From Paenibacillus sp. BSR1-1 (lineage in GTDB: Bacteria; Bacillota; Bacilli; Bacillales; Cytobacillaceae): DNA of 58,631 nucleotides. The translations under genes were made by a program, and so were the position numbers. Position 1 is the stretch's first letter; each line of letters begins with the position of its first letter. The notes beneath the pieces are model-generated. The model saw only the letters and a list, made by a program, of their open reading frames with translations. It ran no database searches and was not told where the DNA came from. This document shows, piece after piece, positions 1 through 7,543 of this stretch. The stretch lies in the NCBI RefSeq assembly GCF_030403775.1, contig NZ_JAQMWQ010000008.1:120522-179152 (forward strand). The letters are read 5' to 3'.

Positions 1-60
1 GTGGTTGTGGTTGTGGTTGTGGTTGTGGTTGTGGTTGTGGTTGTTGTACTAGTTGTACTA
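1..60. repeat. Hexanucleotide (7x) and 9-bp (2x) tandem repeats inside a coding region
   Basis: Seven perfect GTGGTT units fill positions 1-42 and continue past the window edge. Two GTTGTACTA units follow at 43-60. Both periods are multiples of three, so changes in copy number would lengthen or shorten the Thr/Ser stretch of the minus-strand protein without a frameshift. Confidence 0.9.
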
Positions 61-377
61 GTTGACGTTGCAAGAAATTCAAGGACATTTTCAAATTTAA
101 ATTGGAGTAACATTTCTTTTTTGATAATTGTTTGTAGCATTTTTTCAACTTCACTGTTAGCTGCTAATAACTCAGCAAAAGTTCTAGCTTGAATGTCTGT
201 ATTTGCTGGTTCAAGAGTACCAATAGCACCTTGAAGCTTTTCTGCTTCTGCATTTATTAGATGGGCTAGTCCAAGTTCTTCAAATGCGATGCTTACAAGC
301 AGCAAAAGGGCTACCTGTTCAGAATCCAAACCCTCAATGGGATTTATACCCTCTGGCGGGGTATTAGGAAAAGACAT
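1..377 (-). CDS. Partial Thr-rich hypothetical protein (3' end outside window)
   Basis: The reading frame opens at an ATG at 377-375 behind a good AAGGAGTG ribosome binding site (about 386-393) and runs off the left edge. About 95 N-terminal residues form a mostly helical acidic domain with segments such as LVSIAFEELGLAHLINAEAE and IIKKEMLLQFKFENVLEF. These resemble a family of uncharacterised proteins of spore-forming Bacillales that carry an (S/A)IALEE(L/I)GL(A/S)HIINAE-type segment; that family link is from memory. After this the protein turns into Ser/Thr repeats: two 9-bp units (43-60) and seven GTGGTT hexamers (1-42, plus-strand sense) that encode Thr-Thr. The full length is unknown. 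A surface or spore-coat role is only a guess. Confidence 0.7.
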   Translation of the reverse strand, partial: MSFPNTPPEGINPIEGLDSEQVALLLLVSIAFEELGLAHLINAEAEKLQGAIGTLEPANTDIQARTFAELLAANSEVEKMLQTIIKKEMLLQFKFENVLEFLATSTSTTSTTTTTTTTTTTTTTT

Positions 378-520
378 ATATAGTTTCACTCCTTAAATAT
401 ATTTTTTCTATCCTAGGTTATTCAGAGATTCCTTTTTTGTCTGTATTTTTACCTAATGAAAAGTATTTTTTACAAAGTAGATACTAGGAAAAAGTGAATA
501 AAAAGTCACTATTGGCGTAA

Positions 521-548
521 AAAGAAAAAAGCGCCGAACAGGCGCCCT
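521..548 (-). terminator. Intrinsic terminator after pncB
   Basis: On the minus strand a GCGCC/GGCGC stem with a five-base loop (531-545) is followed by a T-rich run (T6 then CTTT). It lies directly behind the pncB stop codon. Confidence 0.8.
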
Positions 549-553
549 TCACA

Positions 554-2017
554 TTATTCCTTCATAGCTGCAACTTTTTCTTTTACTTCTTCAATATTTT
601 TCATTTTGTTATCCCAGCATTTTTGGCTTAAGTCGACTGGGTATTCCTCCGGATTCATTGTCCGTTTGTATTCGTCCCAAAGCGCATTAAGATTTTGTTT
701 TAGATAATCGCGGGACTCCTCCAAACAAGGTATTTCAAAAACCAGCTCGCCGTTTACAAAAATATCTTCATGAAGCTCTTTTGCGGTAAAGTTGGTTACC
801 ACCTTATTCATATACGTATGGGTTGGATGGAACATGCGCAGACGTTTCTCCGGCAGCTTTTCATCCTCCATCGCGATATAATCTCCTTCTGCATGGTTGT
901 TCTTATTATTAATAATCCGATAGATTTTCTTCATACCAGGAGTCGTTACTTTTACAGGATTGGAAGAGATTTTAATGGTATCTTCCATTTTGCCGTTTTC
1001 ATCCTCTATAGCAACAATTTTATAAACTGCACCTAATGCAGCCTGATCGTAGGCGGTAATAAGCTTTGTCCCGATTCCCCAGCTGTCTATTTTGGCCCCC
1101 TGTCCTTTTAAGCTCATTATGGTAAGCTCATCCAAATCGCTGGAGGCATAGATTTTTGCATCCTTAAAGCCTGCTTCATCGAGCAATTTACGTGCTTCCT
1201 TTGAAAGATAAGCAAGGTCACCGCTATCAAGTCGAATGCCCAGAAAATTGATTTTGTCACCCATTTCTTTAGCTACCTTAATAGCATTTGGCACCCCCAG
1301 GCGCAAGGTATCATATGTATCAACTAAAAAAACGCAGTCCTTATGTGTTTCGGCATATTTCTTAAAGGCAATATATTCATCCTTATAGGCTTGAACCATC
1401 GAATGGGCATGTGTACCAGATACAGGAATTCCAAACATTTTCCCGGCACGCACATTACTTGTGGCTTCAAATCCTGCAAGATACGCTGCTCTTGTTCCCC
1501 AAACGGCCGCATCCATTTCCTGTGCCCGTCTTGTCCCAAATTCCATCGCTACTTCATCGCCGACAACCTGCTTAATTCTCGAAGCTTTTGTGGCAATCAA
1601 TGTTTGGTAATTCACAATGTTAAGCAGCGCTGTTTCAACCAGCTGCGCTTCTGCCAATGGAGCATCTACTCGAATAATCGGCTCATTGCCAAAGACAAGC
1701 TCCCCTTCTTTTAACGAGCGAATGGTTCCGGTAAAACGCATAGTTTTCAGATAGTTTAAGAAATCTTCATGGTAGCCTACTTCATTTTTTAAATATTCCA
1801 GGTCGTCTTCGCTAAATCGAAAGTTCTGGATAAACTGAATGACTTTTTCTAAACCAGCAAAAACAGCGTAGCCGTTCCCAAAAGGAAGCTTGCGGAAAAA
1901 TAGTTCGAAGACCGCACGTTTATTATGGATTCCATCTCTCCAATATGTTTCTGCCATATTAATCTGGTATAGATCGGTATGCAGAGTTAAACTATCATCA
2001 TGATAAAAGTGTTTCAT
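554..2017 (-). CDS. pncB: Nicotinate phosphoribosyltransferase
   Basis: This 487-residue protein matches the Gram-positive form of nicotinate phosphoribosyltransferase, which couples nicotinate and PRPP to nicotinate mononucleotide in NAD salvage in the cytoplasm. The N-terminus reads DSLTLHTDLYQINMAETYW and the phosphate-binding part includes FLGIRLDSGDLAYLSKEAR and YASSDLDE, both typical. The length is normal. The start is set by GGAGG about 8 nt upstream. pncA, the enzyme supplying nicotinate, lies just upstream on the same strand with a 63-nt gap, so the two form a nicotinamide salvage unit that ends at the terminator at 521-548. Confidence 0.95.
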   Translation of the reverse strand: MKHFYHDDSLTLHTDLYQINMAETYWRDGIHNKRAVFELFFRKLPFGNGYAVFAGLEKVIQFIQNFRFSEDDLEYLKNEVGYHEDFLNYLKTMRFTGTIRSLKEGELVFGNEPIIRVDAPLAEAQLVETALLNIVNYQTLIATKASRIKQVVGDEVAMEFGTRRAQEMDAAVWGTRAAYLAGFEATSNVRAGKMFGIPVSGTHAHSMVQAYKDEYIAFKKYAETHKDCVFLVDTYDTLRLGVPNAIKVAKEMGDKINFLGIRLDSGDLAYLSKEARKLLDEAGFKDAKIYASSDLDELTIMSLKGQGAKIDSWGIGTKLITAYDQAALGAVYKIVAIEDENGKMEDTIKISSNPVKVTTPGMKKIYRIINNKNNHAEGDYIAMEDEKLPEKRLRMFHPTHTYMNKVVTNFTAKELHEDIFVNGELVFEIPCLEESRDYLKQNLNALWDEYKRTMNPEEYPVDLSQKCWDNKMKNIEEVKEKVAAMKE

Positions 2018-2080
2018 AACTAGACCTCCGGATACTATTACAGCTTTTCAACATTATATCCAATAATAACACTAAAAAGT

Positions 2081-2626
2081 TTATTTCACCATAGCACCAA
2101 GGGTTTGTTCAAAGTGGCCGAGCGCCCATTCATGGCCGGCTTGATTAAATGACGCCACAGCATCCTTGTACACTACTATCTTGAAGCCCTTATTATAGGC
2201 ATCTACCGCGGTATGTAGAACACAAATATCGGTACAAACGCCAACTAAGTGAACCTCTGTAATTCCGCGTTCCCGCAATTTGATTGCCAGGTCTGTTCCG
2301 GCAAAAGCAGAGTATCTGGTCTTATCTATATAGGTAACATTTTCACGGTGTTTATTCTGGTCATATACCTCTTGAAGTTTACCGAATAGGTCACGGCCGG
2401 CCGTTCCTCTAAGATTATGCGGCGGAAACAACCTTGTTTCGGGATGGAATTCATCGCCTTGATCATGGACATCGATGGCAAACACCACGTAATCACCGTT
2501 CTCTATAAACTCTTTTGTCAGCCATGAGATTTTCCCCTCTATCGCCTGCCCAGGCTTCCCGCATGTTAGTGCCCCGGCATCCGCTACAAAGTCATACGTG
2601 TAATCGATATTGATCAATGCTTTCAT
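2081..2626 (-). CDS. pncA: Nicotinamidase (isochorismatase-like cysteine hydrolase)
   Basis: A 181-residue isochorismatase-fold hydrolase, expected to deamidate nicotinamide to nicotinate for PncB next door. The catalytic triad is visible as Asp8 (NIDYT), Lys102 (DKTRYSAF) and Cys135 (GVCTDICVLHTA). The metal ligands Asp52, His54 and His70 are also present, as in pyrazinamidase/nicotinamidase. The start is preceded by AAGGAG with good spacing. A -10-like TATAAT lies on the minus strand at 2661-2656. The long repeat array at 2722-3150 lies upstream, between this gene and dgkB. Confidence 0.93.
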   Translation of the reverse strand: MKALINIDYTYDFVADAGALTCGKPGQAIEGKISWLTKEFIENGDYVVFAIDVHDQGDEFHPETRLFPPHNLRGTAGRDLFGKLQEVYDQNKHRENVTYIDKTRYSAFAGTDLAIKLRERGITEVHLVGVCTDICVLHTAVDAYNKGFKIVVYKDAVASFNQAGHEWALGHFEQTLGAMVK

Positions 2627-2655
2627 ATCTATCGCTCCTTCCAGTATTTTTGTTC

Positions 2656-2661
2656 ATTATA
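2656..2661 (-). promoter_or_regulatory. Probable -10 box of the pncA-pncB promoter
   Basis: A perfect TATAAT on the minus strand, 29 nt before the pncA start. No good -35 hexamer is seen at 16-18 nt, so the promoter call rests on the -10 and its position alone. Confidence 0.4.
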
Positions 2662-2721
2662 GAGTTTATTCGTGACGTAAATCGAATTTCCTTTCATTTT
2701 TATTATTTCTCAATGTGTAAA

Positions 2722-3150
2722 CGTCTTTTACGTTATCCGGTTCCTTTTCTTGACTCCTTTTGGTCACATAGACCTCCTCTACGTTACCTTTTTCGTTCTT
2801 CCTCACTCTTTTCGGTCACATAGACCTCCTCTACGTTACCTTTTTCTCTCTTCCTTACTCTTTTCGGTCACATAGACCTCCTCTACGTTACCTTTTTCTC
2901 TCTTCCTTACTCTTTTCGGTCACATAGACCTCCTCTACGTTACCCAATTTCCCTTTCCTTACTCCTTTCGGTCACATAGACCTCCTCTACGTTACCTTTT
3001 TCTCTCTTCTTACTCTTTTCGGTCACATAGACCTTCTCTACGTAACCTTTTTCTCTCTTCCTCACTCATTTCGGTCACATAGACCTCCTCTACATTACCC
3101 AATTTCCCTTCCCTTACCCTCAATGGTCGCGTAGACCCCTTTACCACAAT
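2722..3150. repeat. Tandem array of eight 52-bp units (array A)
   Basis: Copies starting with GGTCACATAGACC begin at 2762, 2814, 2866, 2918, 2970, 3021 and 3073. A degenerate copy begins at 3125, and a partial unit precedes the first. The step is 52 bp, once 51. Each unit has a 27-nt part bounded by the imperfect inverted pair GGTCAC/GTTACC, with an inner GGTC-ACATA-GACC hairpin, followed by a 25-nt pyrimidine-rich spacer. The array fills most of the gap between the dgkB terminator and the pncA promoter. No open frame in it looks like a gene, and there are no unique spacers, so it is not CRISPR. Confidence 0.9.
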
Positions 3151-3193
3151 CCCCTTCGCTTATCTGTTACAGGCAAGTGTGCTTTTAACAAAC

Positions 3194-3222
3194 AAAAAAG
3201 CCCGCTCCCGCAGGAACGAACT
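3194..3222 (-). terminator. Intrinsic terminator after dgkB
   Basis: Minus-strand stem GTTCGTTCC / GGGAGCGGGC (3200-3221, with G-U pairs, three-base loop) followed by T6. It starts 5 nt after the dgkB stop codon. Confidence 0.8.
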
Positions 3223-3226
3223 TTTG

Positions 3227-4171
3227 TTAACTATATCTTTGTCCAGAGACCCAATCCTTCGGCCGGTCAAGCGGGCGGATATTCTCGAGGGGTACGAACA
3301 CCTCTAAATGGCGGTAAAGGTTCTCAAACTCTGACGGCAGCAAGCCGCCAAATTCTCCGTCTAAATTTAACTGTACTTTTTCTGAAGAATAGACTTTGAT
3401 TCTGTTGGCCTGCGTGTAAATAACGTTCGGGTCATTCACGTGTTCACCGCGAATTGCTAGTGTCGCAATCCTGATAAACTCAGCCAAATTAACTTTTTTC
3501 AAAATTAATAGAGAAAACAACCCATCATTAATGGAAGCGTCAGGTGCTAGTTTTTCAAACCCGCCAATGGAGTTAGTCAAACCAACAAGAAACATCATCG
3601 CCTCTCCTTCGAAAAGCTTACCATCATACTCAATCTTAAGATCGGAAGCTTTAATCGAAGGAAGCATTTCCATCCCTTTTAAATAGTAGGCGAGCTGGCC
3701 CAGCATCGTTTTTAATTTGCTTGGCACCTCATATGTAAGTTCGGTCATTTTGCCGCCGCCAGCAATATTAATAAAATATTTATCATTGATACGTCCAATA
3801 TCGACAGGAATCAATTCTCCCTTTGTGATAATATTCACAGCACTGGAAACATCTCTGGGAATATGCAAAGCCCTGGCGAAATCATTCGTTGTTCCAGCTG
3901 GAATAATTCCCATTTTCGGACGATACTCCTGCTCGGCTAATCCGTTTACCACCTCATGGATTGTGCCATCGCCGCCTGCTGCAATCACGACATCATACTT
4001 TCGCTCAACGGCGATTTTTGCCGCATTCGTCGCATCCCCAGCACCAGTCGTCGCATGACAAGATGCCTCGTATCCTGCAACTTCTAACTTTTCAAGAATT
4101 TCCGGGAGATGGCGCTTTATCATTTCGCGTCCTGAAGTAGGATTATAAATCAGTCTTGCTCTTTTCATCAT
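3227..4171 (-). CDS. dgkB: Diacylglycerol kinase (soluble, DgkB type)
   Basis: A 314-residue lipid kinase of the DAGK catalytic family. It is expected to phosphorylate diacylglycerol to phosphatidate, recycling DAG left by lipoteichoic acid synthesis at the membrane face. The signature sequences are IYNPTSGRE at the N-terminus, the GGDGT nucleotide-binding loop (IAAGGDGTIHEVVNGL) and GIIPAGTTNDFARAL. The acidic residues of the DgkB metal site (LAPDASINDGLFSL) and the LNLDGE motif near the C-terminus are present. In B. subtilis dgkB lies downstream of gatCAB-yerO-swrC. Here it is about 9 kb from gatB and yerO/swrC are missing. The start could be either of two adjacent ATGs. Confidence 0.93.
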   Translation of the reverse strand: MMKRARLIYNPTSGREMIKRHLPEILEKLEVAGYEASCHATTGAGDATNAAKIAVERKYDVVIAAGGDGTIHEVVNGLAEQEYRPKMGIIPAGTTNDFARALHIPRDVSSAVNIITKGELIPVDIGRINDKYFINIAGGGKMTELTYEVPSKLKTMLGQLAYYLKGMEMLPSIKASDLKIEYDGKLFEGEAMMFLVGLTNSIGGFEKLAPDASINDGLFSLLILKKVNLAEFIRIATLAIRGEHVNDPNVIYTQANRIKVYSSEKVQLNLDGEFGGLLPSEFENLYRHLEVFVPLENIRPLDRPKDWVSGQRYS

Positions 4172-4304
4172 TTCATCATCCTATTTTTTTGAAATCACAA
4201 TTGGTTTTCTATATTCTACCAATTATTATCAAGGCTTACAATTATCTTGTAATGCCAAACGTCCATCTCCTATCATAAATTTTTTTTTTTGGAAATGCAA
4301 AAAT

Positions 4305-5228
4305 CTACTGATTCGTATTTAGATTTACACTATAGGCACCTGCAATATTAATATGGTATTTGCCTTCCCGAGTTTGATAAAAAGCATTCTTCTCTATGCT
4401 ATCTTCCGGAACATTGGATTCTTTTTTTCCCTCTATCTTCCATTCGCTCTCTTTCCCTCTTAATTCCTGGGCACCTACTACCCCCACCTTCAAATTGCTG
4501 TTTTCCGGTACATCAACTGCCACAGATGAGGTACTCTCGATGCTCCAATCATTTGCCAGATTCCGCGGCTTCAAGGTAAGCGAATCACCATTCCCAAACA
4601 CCTCTAGCTTCACATCATTCGGCACCAATATTGTCCCAGCGACCATTCCCTGTGAATCAAACGGACCAACTTGGTTTGGCAGGCTTTTTAAGCTTAAATA
4701 AAGCGTATCACCTTTTTGATTGGCTGCGATGATATCATCAGCACTCTTAAGAAGCTTTGCTTTCCCAGCTGTTTGCACCCGGTACGTACCAAACATGCTG
4801 ACCTCTTTTGCGCCGGTCGCTTCAACTGTCATATCAGAGCCAACCGTTCTGACTACTACTCGTTTAATACTGTCATCCATTTTATAGGAAAAAGCAGGCA
4901 GTTCAAACGACCTTTCCTCTCTCGCCATCACTTCCTCGACCTTTCCCATGAGGCCAGTTGAGCTCATGATCGCAAACACAATGCCCACTGTTCCAATCAA
5001 TCCAACAAAGAAAATACTTAAAAAGTCATATCGCAGCACCGGTTTTTCCTGCCGGGATAAAAACAAATAGAGTAAGATTTCAATTCCCAAAACAATTAAT
5101 AAAATTGGCCACCAGCCAGTTATCACCTGAATGAGATTTAGCCCCAAAAACTTCGATAGAAAAAGGAAGATCCCAAGGAAAACGAGCGAGGCCCCCATCG
5201 AAAACGTCCCAACACGCCATGTCCTCAT
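4305..5228 (-). CDS. LiaF-like membrane protein with extracytoplasmic domain, last gene of the ECF operon
   Basis: A 307-residue protein with three predicted membrane segments in the first 90 residues (about 9-28, 34-56 and 67-90) and a long hydrophilic, beta-rich C-terminal part. The N-terminal half resembles the LiaI/LiaF-type transmembrane region, and the C-terminal part resembles DUF4097/LiaF-C-like beta-helical domains of cell-envelope stress proteins. It follows the sigma/anti-sigma pair and the small membrane ORF. Its ATG overlaps the stop of that ORF (ATGA), and the SD AAAAGGGGTG lies inside the preceding gene, so translation is probably coupled. The exact function is unknown; sensing or buffering envelope damage is an inference from context. 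Confidence 0.75.
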   Translation of the reverse strand: MRTWRVGTFSMGASLVFLGIFLFLSKFLGLNLIQVITGWWPILLIVLGIEILLYLFLSRQEKPVLRYDFLSIFFVGLIGTVGIVFAIMSSTGLMGKVEEVMAREERSFELPAFSYKMDDSIKRVVVRTVGSDMTVEATGAKEVSMFGTYRVQTAGKAKLLKSADDIIAANQKGDTLYLSLKSLPNQVGPFDSQGMVAGTILVPNDVKLEVFGNGDSLTLKPRNLANDWSIESTSSVAVDVPENSNLKVGVVGAQELRGKESEWKIEGKKESNVPEDSIEKNAFYQTREGKYHINIAGAYSVNLNTNQ

Positions 5229-5320
5229 GCTGCTTTCACCCCTTTTCTTATTCTAAAAAGCAACCCGAATCCGGCTCCAATTAGGACAGCGCCTGCAATC
5301 GTTTTTTTCCACTTATTCAT
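5225..5320 (-). CDS. Small 31-residue membrane protein
   Basis: A 31-codon frame starts at the ATG at 5320-5318 behind GGGAGG with 8-nt spacing. It encodes MNKWKKTIAGAVLIGAGFGL followed by LFRIRKGVKAA: basic ends around one hydrophobic stretch of about 16 residues. It overlaps the gene before it by 8 nt and the gene after it by 4 nt (ATGA), which makes a translated, coupled cistron likely. It is too short for usual ORF cut-offs. It may be a single-pass partner of the two larger membrane proteins, but no homologue is recognised. Confidence 0.75.
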   Translation of the reverse strand: MNKWKKTIAGAVLIGAGFGLLFRIRKGVKAA

Positions 5321-6392
5321 GATTCTTAACCTCCCGCTTCTGTTTACTGCCAGATAAAAGCTTAATACCCCCAACGATCAACAGCAGGCAGACAAGTCCA
5401 GTTTGGAAATAGCCTTGAATCCAATACTGAAGATCGAAATTAATGATTCTTGTTAAAATTGGTGATAAGGCCGGCAGCAGGATGTTCATTACTAAATAGT
5501 AAAGCCCCAATAAGATAAGCCCGATACCGACCCATTTTTGATGATTAAGGAAATAAGCGATGATCGGCACATCTTCAACTGTTTCTTCCCCATACCTTGA
5601 AGCCTTTTGCAGACCGTCAAAAAAGCTGTAAAACCAGATGATCGGGATTAAAAATAGGAAAATACCGAGACGCAAAACATCTAATATATAGACCGAGAAT
5701 AAGAATGCAGCCATTAGCTGAATACCGCGCCGCTGCAGCCCCAAATATAAATGGCCCGCACCAGGGAAAATCGAAAGAAAGGTAGCGATTGATTTGCTTT
5801 TCTTGCCGTCTTCCCGACGCGCTTCAAAGTCTTCAAATATCGTTCTGTCTACTAACTCCTCACCGCGCTGCTTTTTGTTGACCTGCTGAACGGCATCAAA
5901 AAATCCATATACCCAGATCACCGGCAGCCCTAGCAAGAAAACGAGAAATTCCTCACGGCTGGAGAGAGCCGTCACAAAGATAACCATGATGCCAAGACCT
6001 AGAAAGGTCGCTAATAGAGTTAAGCCTCTGTTCATCAAGCCGAGCTGGAAGTGACCAAGACCTGGAACAAACGACAAGACAATCGTATAAAAACGTTCCG
6101 AATCCTGACTAGCCTGTTCCTGCAGCCCGTCTGAGTTTCCAGCAGTAAGAGTTTTTTTCTGTTTGGAAATCTGCACACCCATATCAATAAAGCTAACCAA
6201 ATAAATGAAAATACCCACCATAAATGGGACAACCACTACATCCCCACCTTGATTGGCAATTGCAATCACAGTAACCATCGCACAGCCAAAAACGGCAAGT
6301 AAATAGACGACGCCGCGAAACATTTTTCCAAAATAAATATGCCCGAGGCCCGGAAAAAGCGATAATGTTAATGCCTTTGTCGAACTTTTCAT
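5313..6392 (-). CDS. Multi-pass membrane protein with three TM2-like repeats
   Basis: A 359-residue integral membrane protein made of three repeats of about 97 residues. Each begins with an SxFPGxGHxxxGxxxRG motif (Pro14, Pro110, Pro210), resembling the TM2-domain turn. Each repeat ends its second membrane helix with a (S/G)F(I/F)D...Q motif (Asp70, Asp166 and a third copy near residue 248). A last pair of hydrophobic helices follows (about 285-350). The start overlaps the anti-sigma gene by 4 nt (ATGA). Position in the ECF operon suggests a role in the envelope response, but no biochemical function is known to me. A repeat triplication inside one chain is unusual for TM2-like proteins. Confidence 0.8.
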   Translation of the reverse strand: MKSSTKALTLSLFPGLGHIYFGKMFRGVVYLLAVFGCAMVTVIAIANQGGDVVVVPFMVGIFIYLVSFIDMGVQISKQKKTLTAGNSDGLQEQASQDSERFYTIVLSFVPGLGHFQLGLMNRGLTLLATFLGLGIMVIFVTALSSREEFLVFLLGLPVIWVYGFFDAVQQVNKKQRGEELVDRTIFEDFEARREDGKKSKSIATFLSIFPGAGHLYLGLQRRGIQLMAAFLFSVYILDVLRLGIFLFLIPIIWFYSFFDGLQKASRYGEETVEDVPIIAYFLNHQKWVGIGLILLGLYYLVMNILLPALSPILTRIINFDLQYWIQGYFQTGLVCLLLIVGGIKLLSGSKQKREVKNHE

Positions 6393-6853
6393 TTCTTATT
6401 GACCCCCTTGTTTTCTAGTGAATCCATCCATGCAAATGTTTTATCAATTACACCTTCCGTAACCGAAGGCTTTTTCTCTTGGACTTTTTGCGGACTTTCT
6501 ATCGAATTTGCGTAGGTTGCCAACGATTGAAAGGCCCCAGTTAACATTAATAAGATTGTCGCTGCCGCAGCGAGTAGATAATGGAATACAGCCTGCTGGT
6601 AAATTGGCTTTTTATTTGGGTTTGGTGCAGCAGATTCTTGCTTTTGTTTCGAAACTTCCGCCATTACCAAATCAGTAAAATTGCCTTCATTTGATAGAAT
6701 CGGGAGTGAAGATTCATTTGCTGTAACAGCCTGTAAATAAACGTCTAGACATTGGGCGCATGTATACAGATGTCTTTCATAGGTTTCACGATCTTGTTCA
6801 CTGATTTCCTCTCTGACGTATTGGAGCCACTCATCATAACTGTAATGCTTCAT
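6389..6853 (-). CDS. Anti-sigma factor with zinc-finger (ZAS-like) domain
   Basis: About 154 residues: a cytoplasmic N-terminal domain with the HX3CX2C motif (HLYTCAQC) of zinc-binding anti-sigma factors, and one membrane helix (AVFHYLLAAAATILLMLTG). A short outer tail follows. Start at 6853 is chosen over the longer frame to 6889 because GGAGGACG lies 6-10 nt upstream and the ATG overlaps the sigma-factor stop (ATGA), as usual for such pairs. It should hold the ECF sigma factor at the membrane until an envelope signal arrives. Confidence 0.85.
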   Translation of the reverse strand: MKHYSYDEWLQYVREEISEQDRETYERHLYTCAQCLDVYLQAVTANESSLPILSNEGNFTDLVMAEVSKQKQESAAPNPNKKPIYQQAVFHYLLAAAATILLMLTGAFQSLATYANSIESPQKVQEKKPSVTEGVIDKTFAWMDSLENKGVNKK

Positions 6854-7401
6854 GAAAAATCGTCCTCCTTCCAATTCTTTTTCATCCAATTTCGAGCCCG
6901 GTAAAGCTTGGTTTCAATTGTTTTCACCTGCACCTGCTGTTCATCAGCCATTTGCTGGTAGCTTTTTTCCGCAATGTAAAATCCGTAGATGACATCCCGG
7001 TAATTTTCTGGTAATTCATTCAGCCTTTTCCTGACAAGCCTGCGCTGATCTAGTTCAATAATTTCTTTTTCCACACTATCCCTCTGCGTTCCTATTCCTA
7101 TTGCGCCTTGCTCGAGGGCCTCGACAACTTCCTCTCTCCGCCTTGCCTGTTTTCTTTTTACATCTATCGCATGATTGACGGCAATACGCGTCATCCACGT
7201 TTTAAAACCTTGGTTTTCATATTGAGGGAGAGACGTATAAATCTTCATAAACACTTCCTGTGCCGCATCTTCCGCTTCCTTTTGATCACGAAGTACAGCA
7301 AAAACGGTCCGGAACACATCATTGCGGTATTTCTCAACCAAAAGGCGAAAGGCATGATCATGACCTTGCAGCACTTTTTCTATTAAAACCGTGTCGCTAA
7401 T
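6850..7401 (-). CDS. ECF-type RNA polymerase sigma factor
   Basis: Sigma-70 group IV factor. Region 2 is seen in YRNDVFRTVFAVLRDQKEAE and DAAQEVFMKIY...FKTWMTRIAVNHAIDVKRK. Region 4 is seen in LNELPENYRDVIYGFYIAEKSYQQM and VKTIETKLYRARNWMKKNW. The first standard start is GTG at 7374, which gives 174 residues, but it has no ribosome binding site and cuts the start of region 2. The frame stays open to 7401, where an ATT codon sits 6 nt after AAAGGGGGAG and would give 183 residues. I therefore place the start at ATT 7401 tentatively. It heads the operon sigma - anti-sigma - TM2 protein - small ORF - LiaF-like protein. Confidence 0.88.
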   Translation of the reverse strand: MSDTVLIEKVLQGHDHAFRLLVEKYRNDVFRTVFAVLRDQKEAEDAAQEVFMKIYTSLPQYENQGFKTWMTRIAVNHAIDVKRKQARRREEVVEALEQGAIGIGTQRDSVEKEIIELDQRRLVRKRLNELPENYRDVIYGFYIAEKSYQQMADEQQVQVKTIETKLYRARNWMKKNWKEDDFS

Positions 7402-7543
7402 CGAACTCTCCCCCTTTCTTTCAATCTGTCATATTAATAGACGAAGGGAACTTGGTGAACCCCTACACTTAAAAAAATCTTTTTTACGAAGTTCTACATC
7501 ATAACATTTACAGTTCTTGTCTATCTTAACTTTGGATGGGCAT

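Noticed and set aside
1..192. Plus-strand frame of poly-Val
   Set aside because: It is the antisense of the ACCACA (Thr) hexamers of the minus-strand gene, which has a start codon and SD.
2722..3150. CRISPR array look-alike
   Set aside because: The whole 52-bp unit repeats, with no unique spacers, and no cas genes are present; the same holds for 7544-7868.
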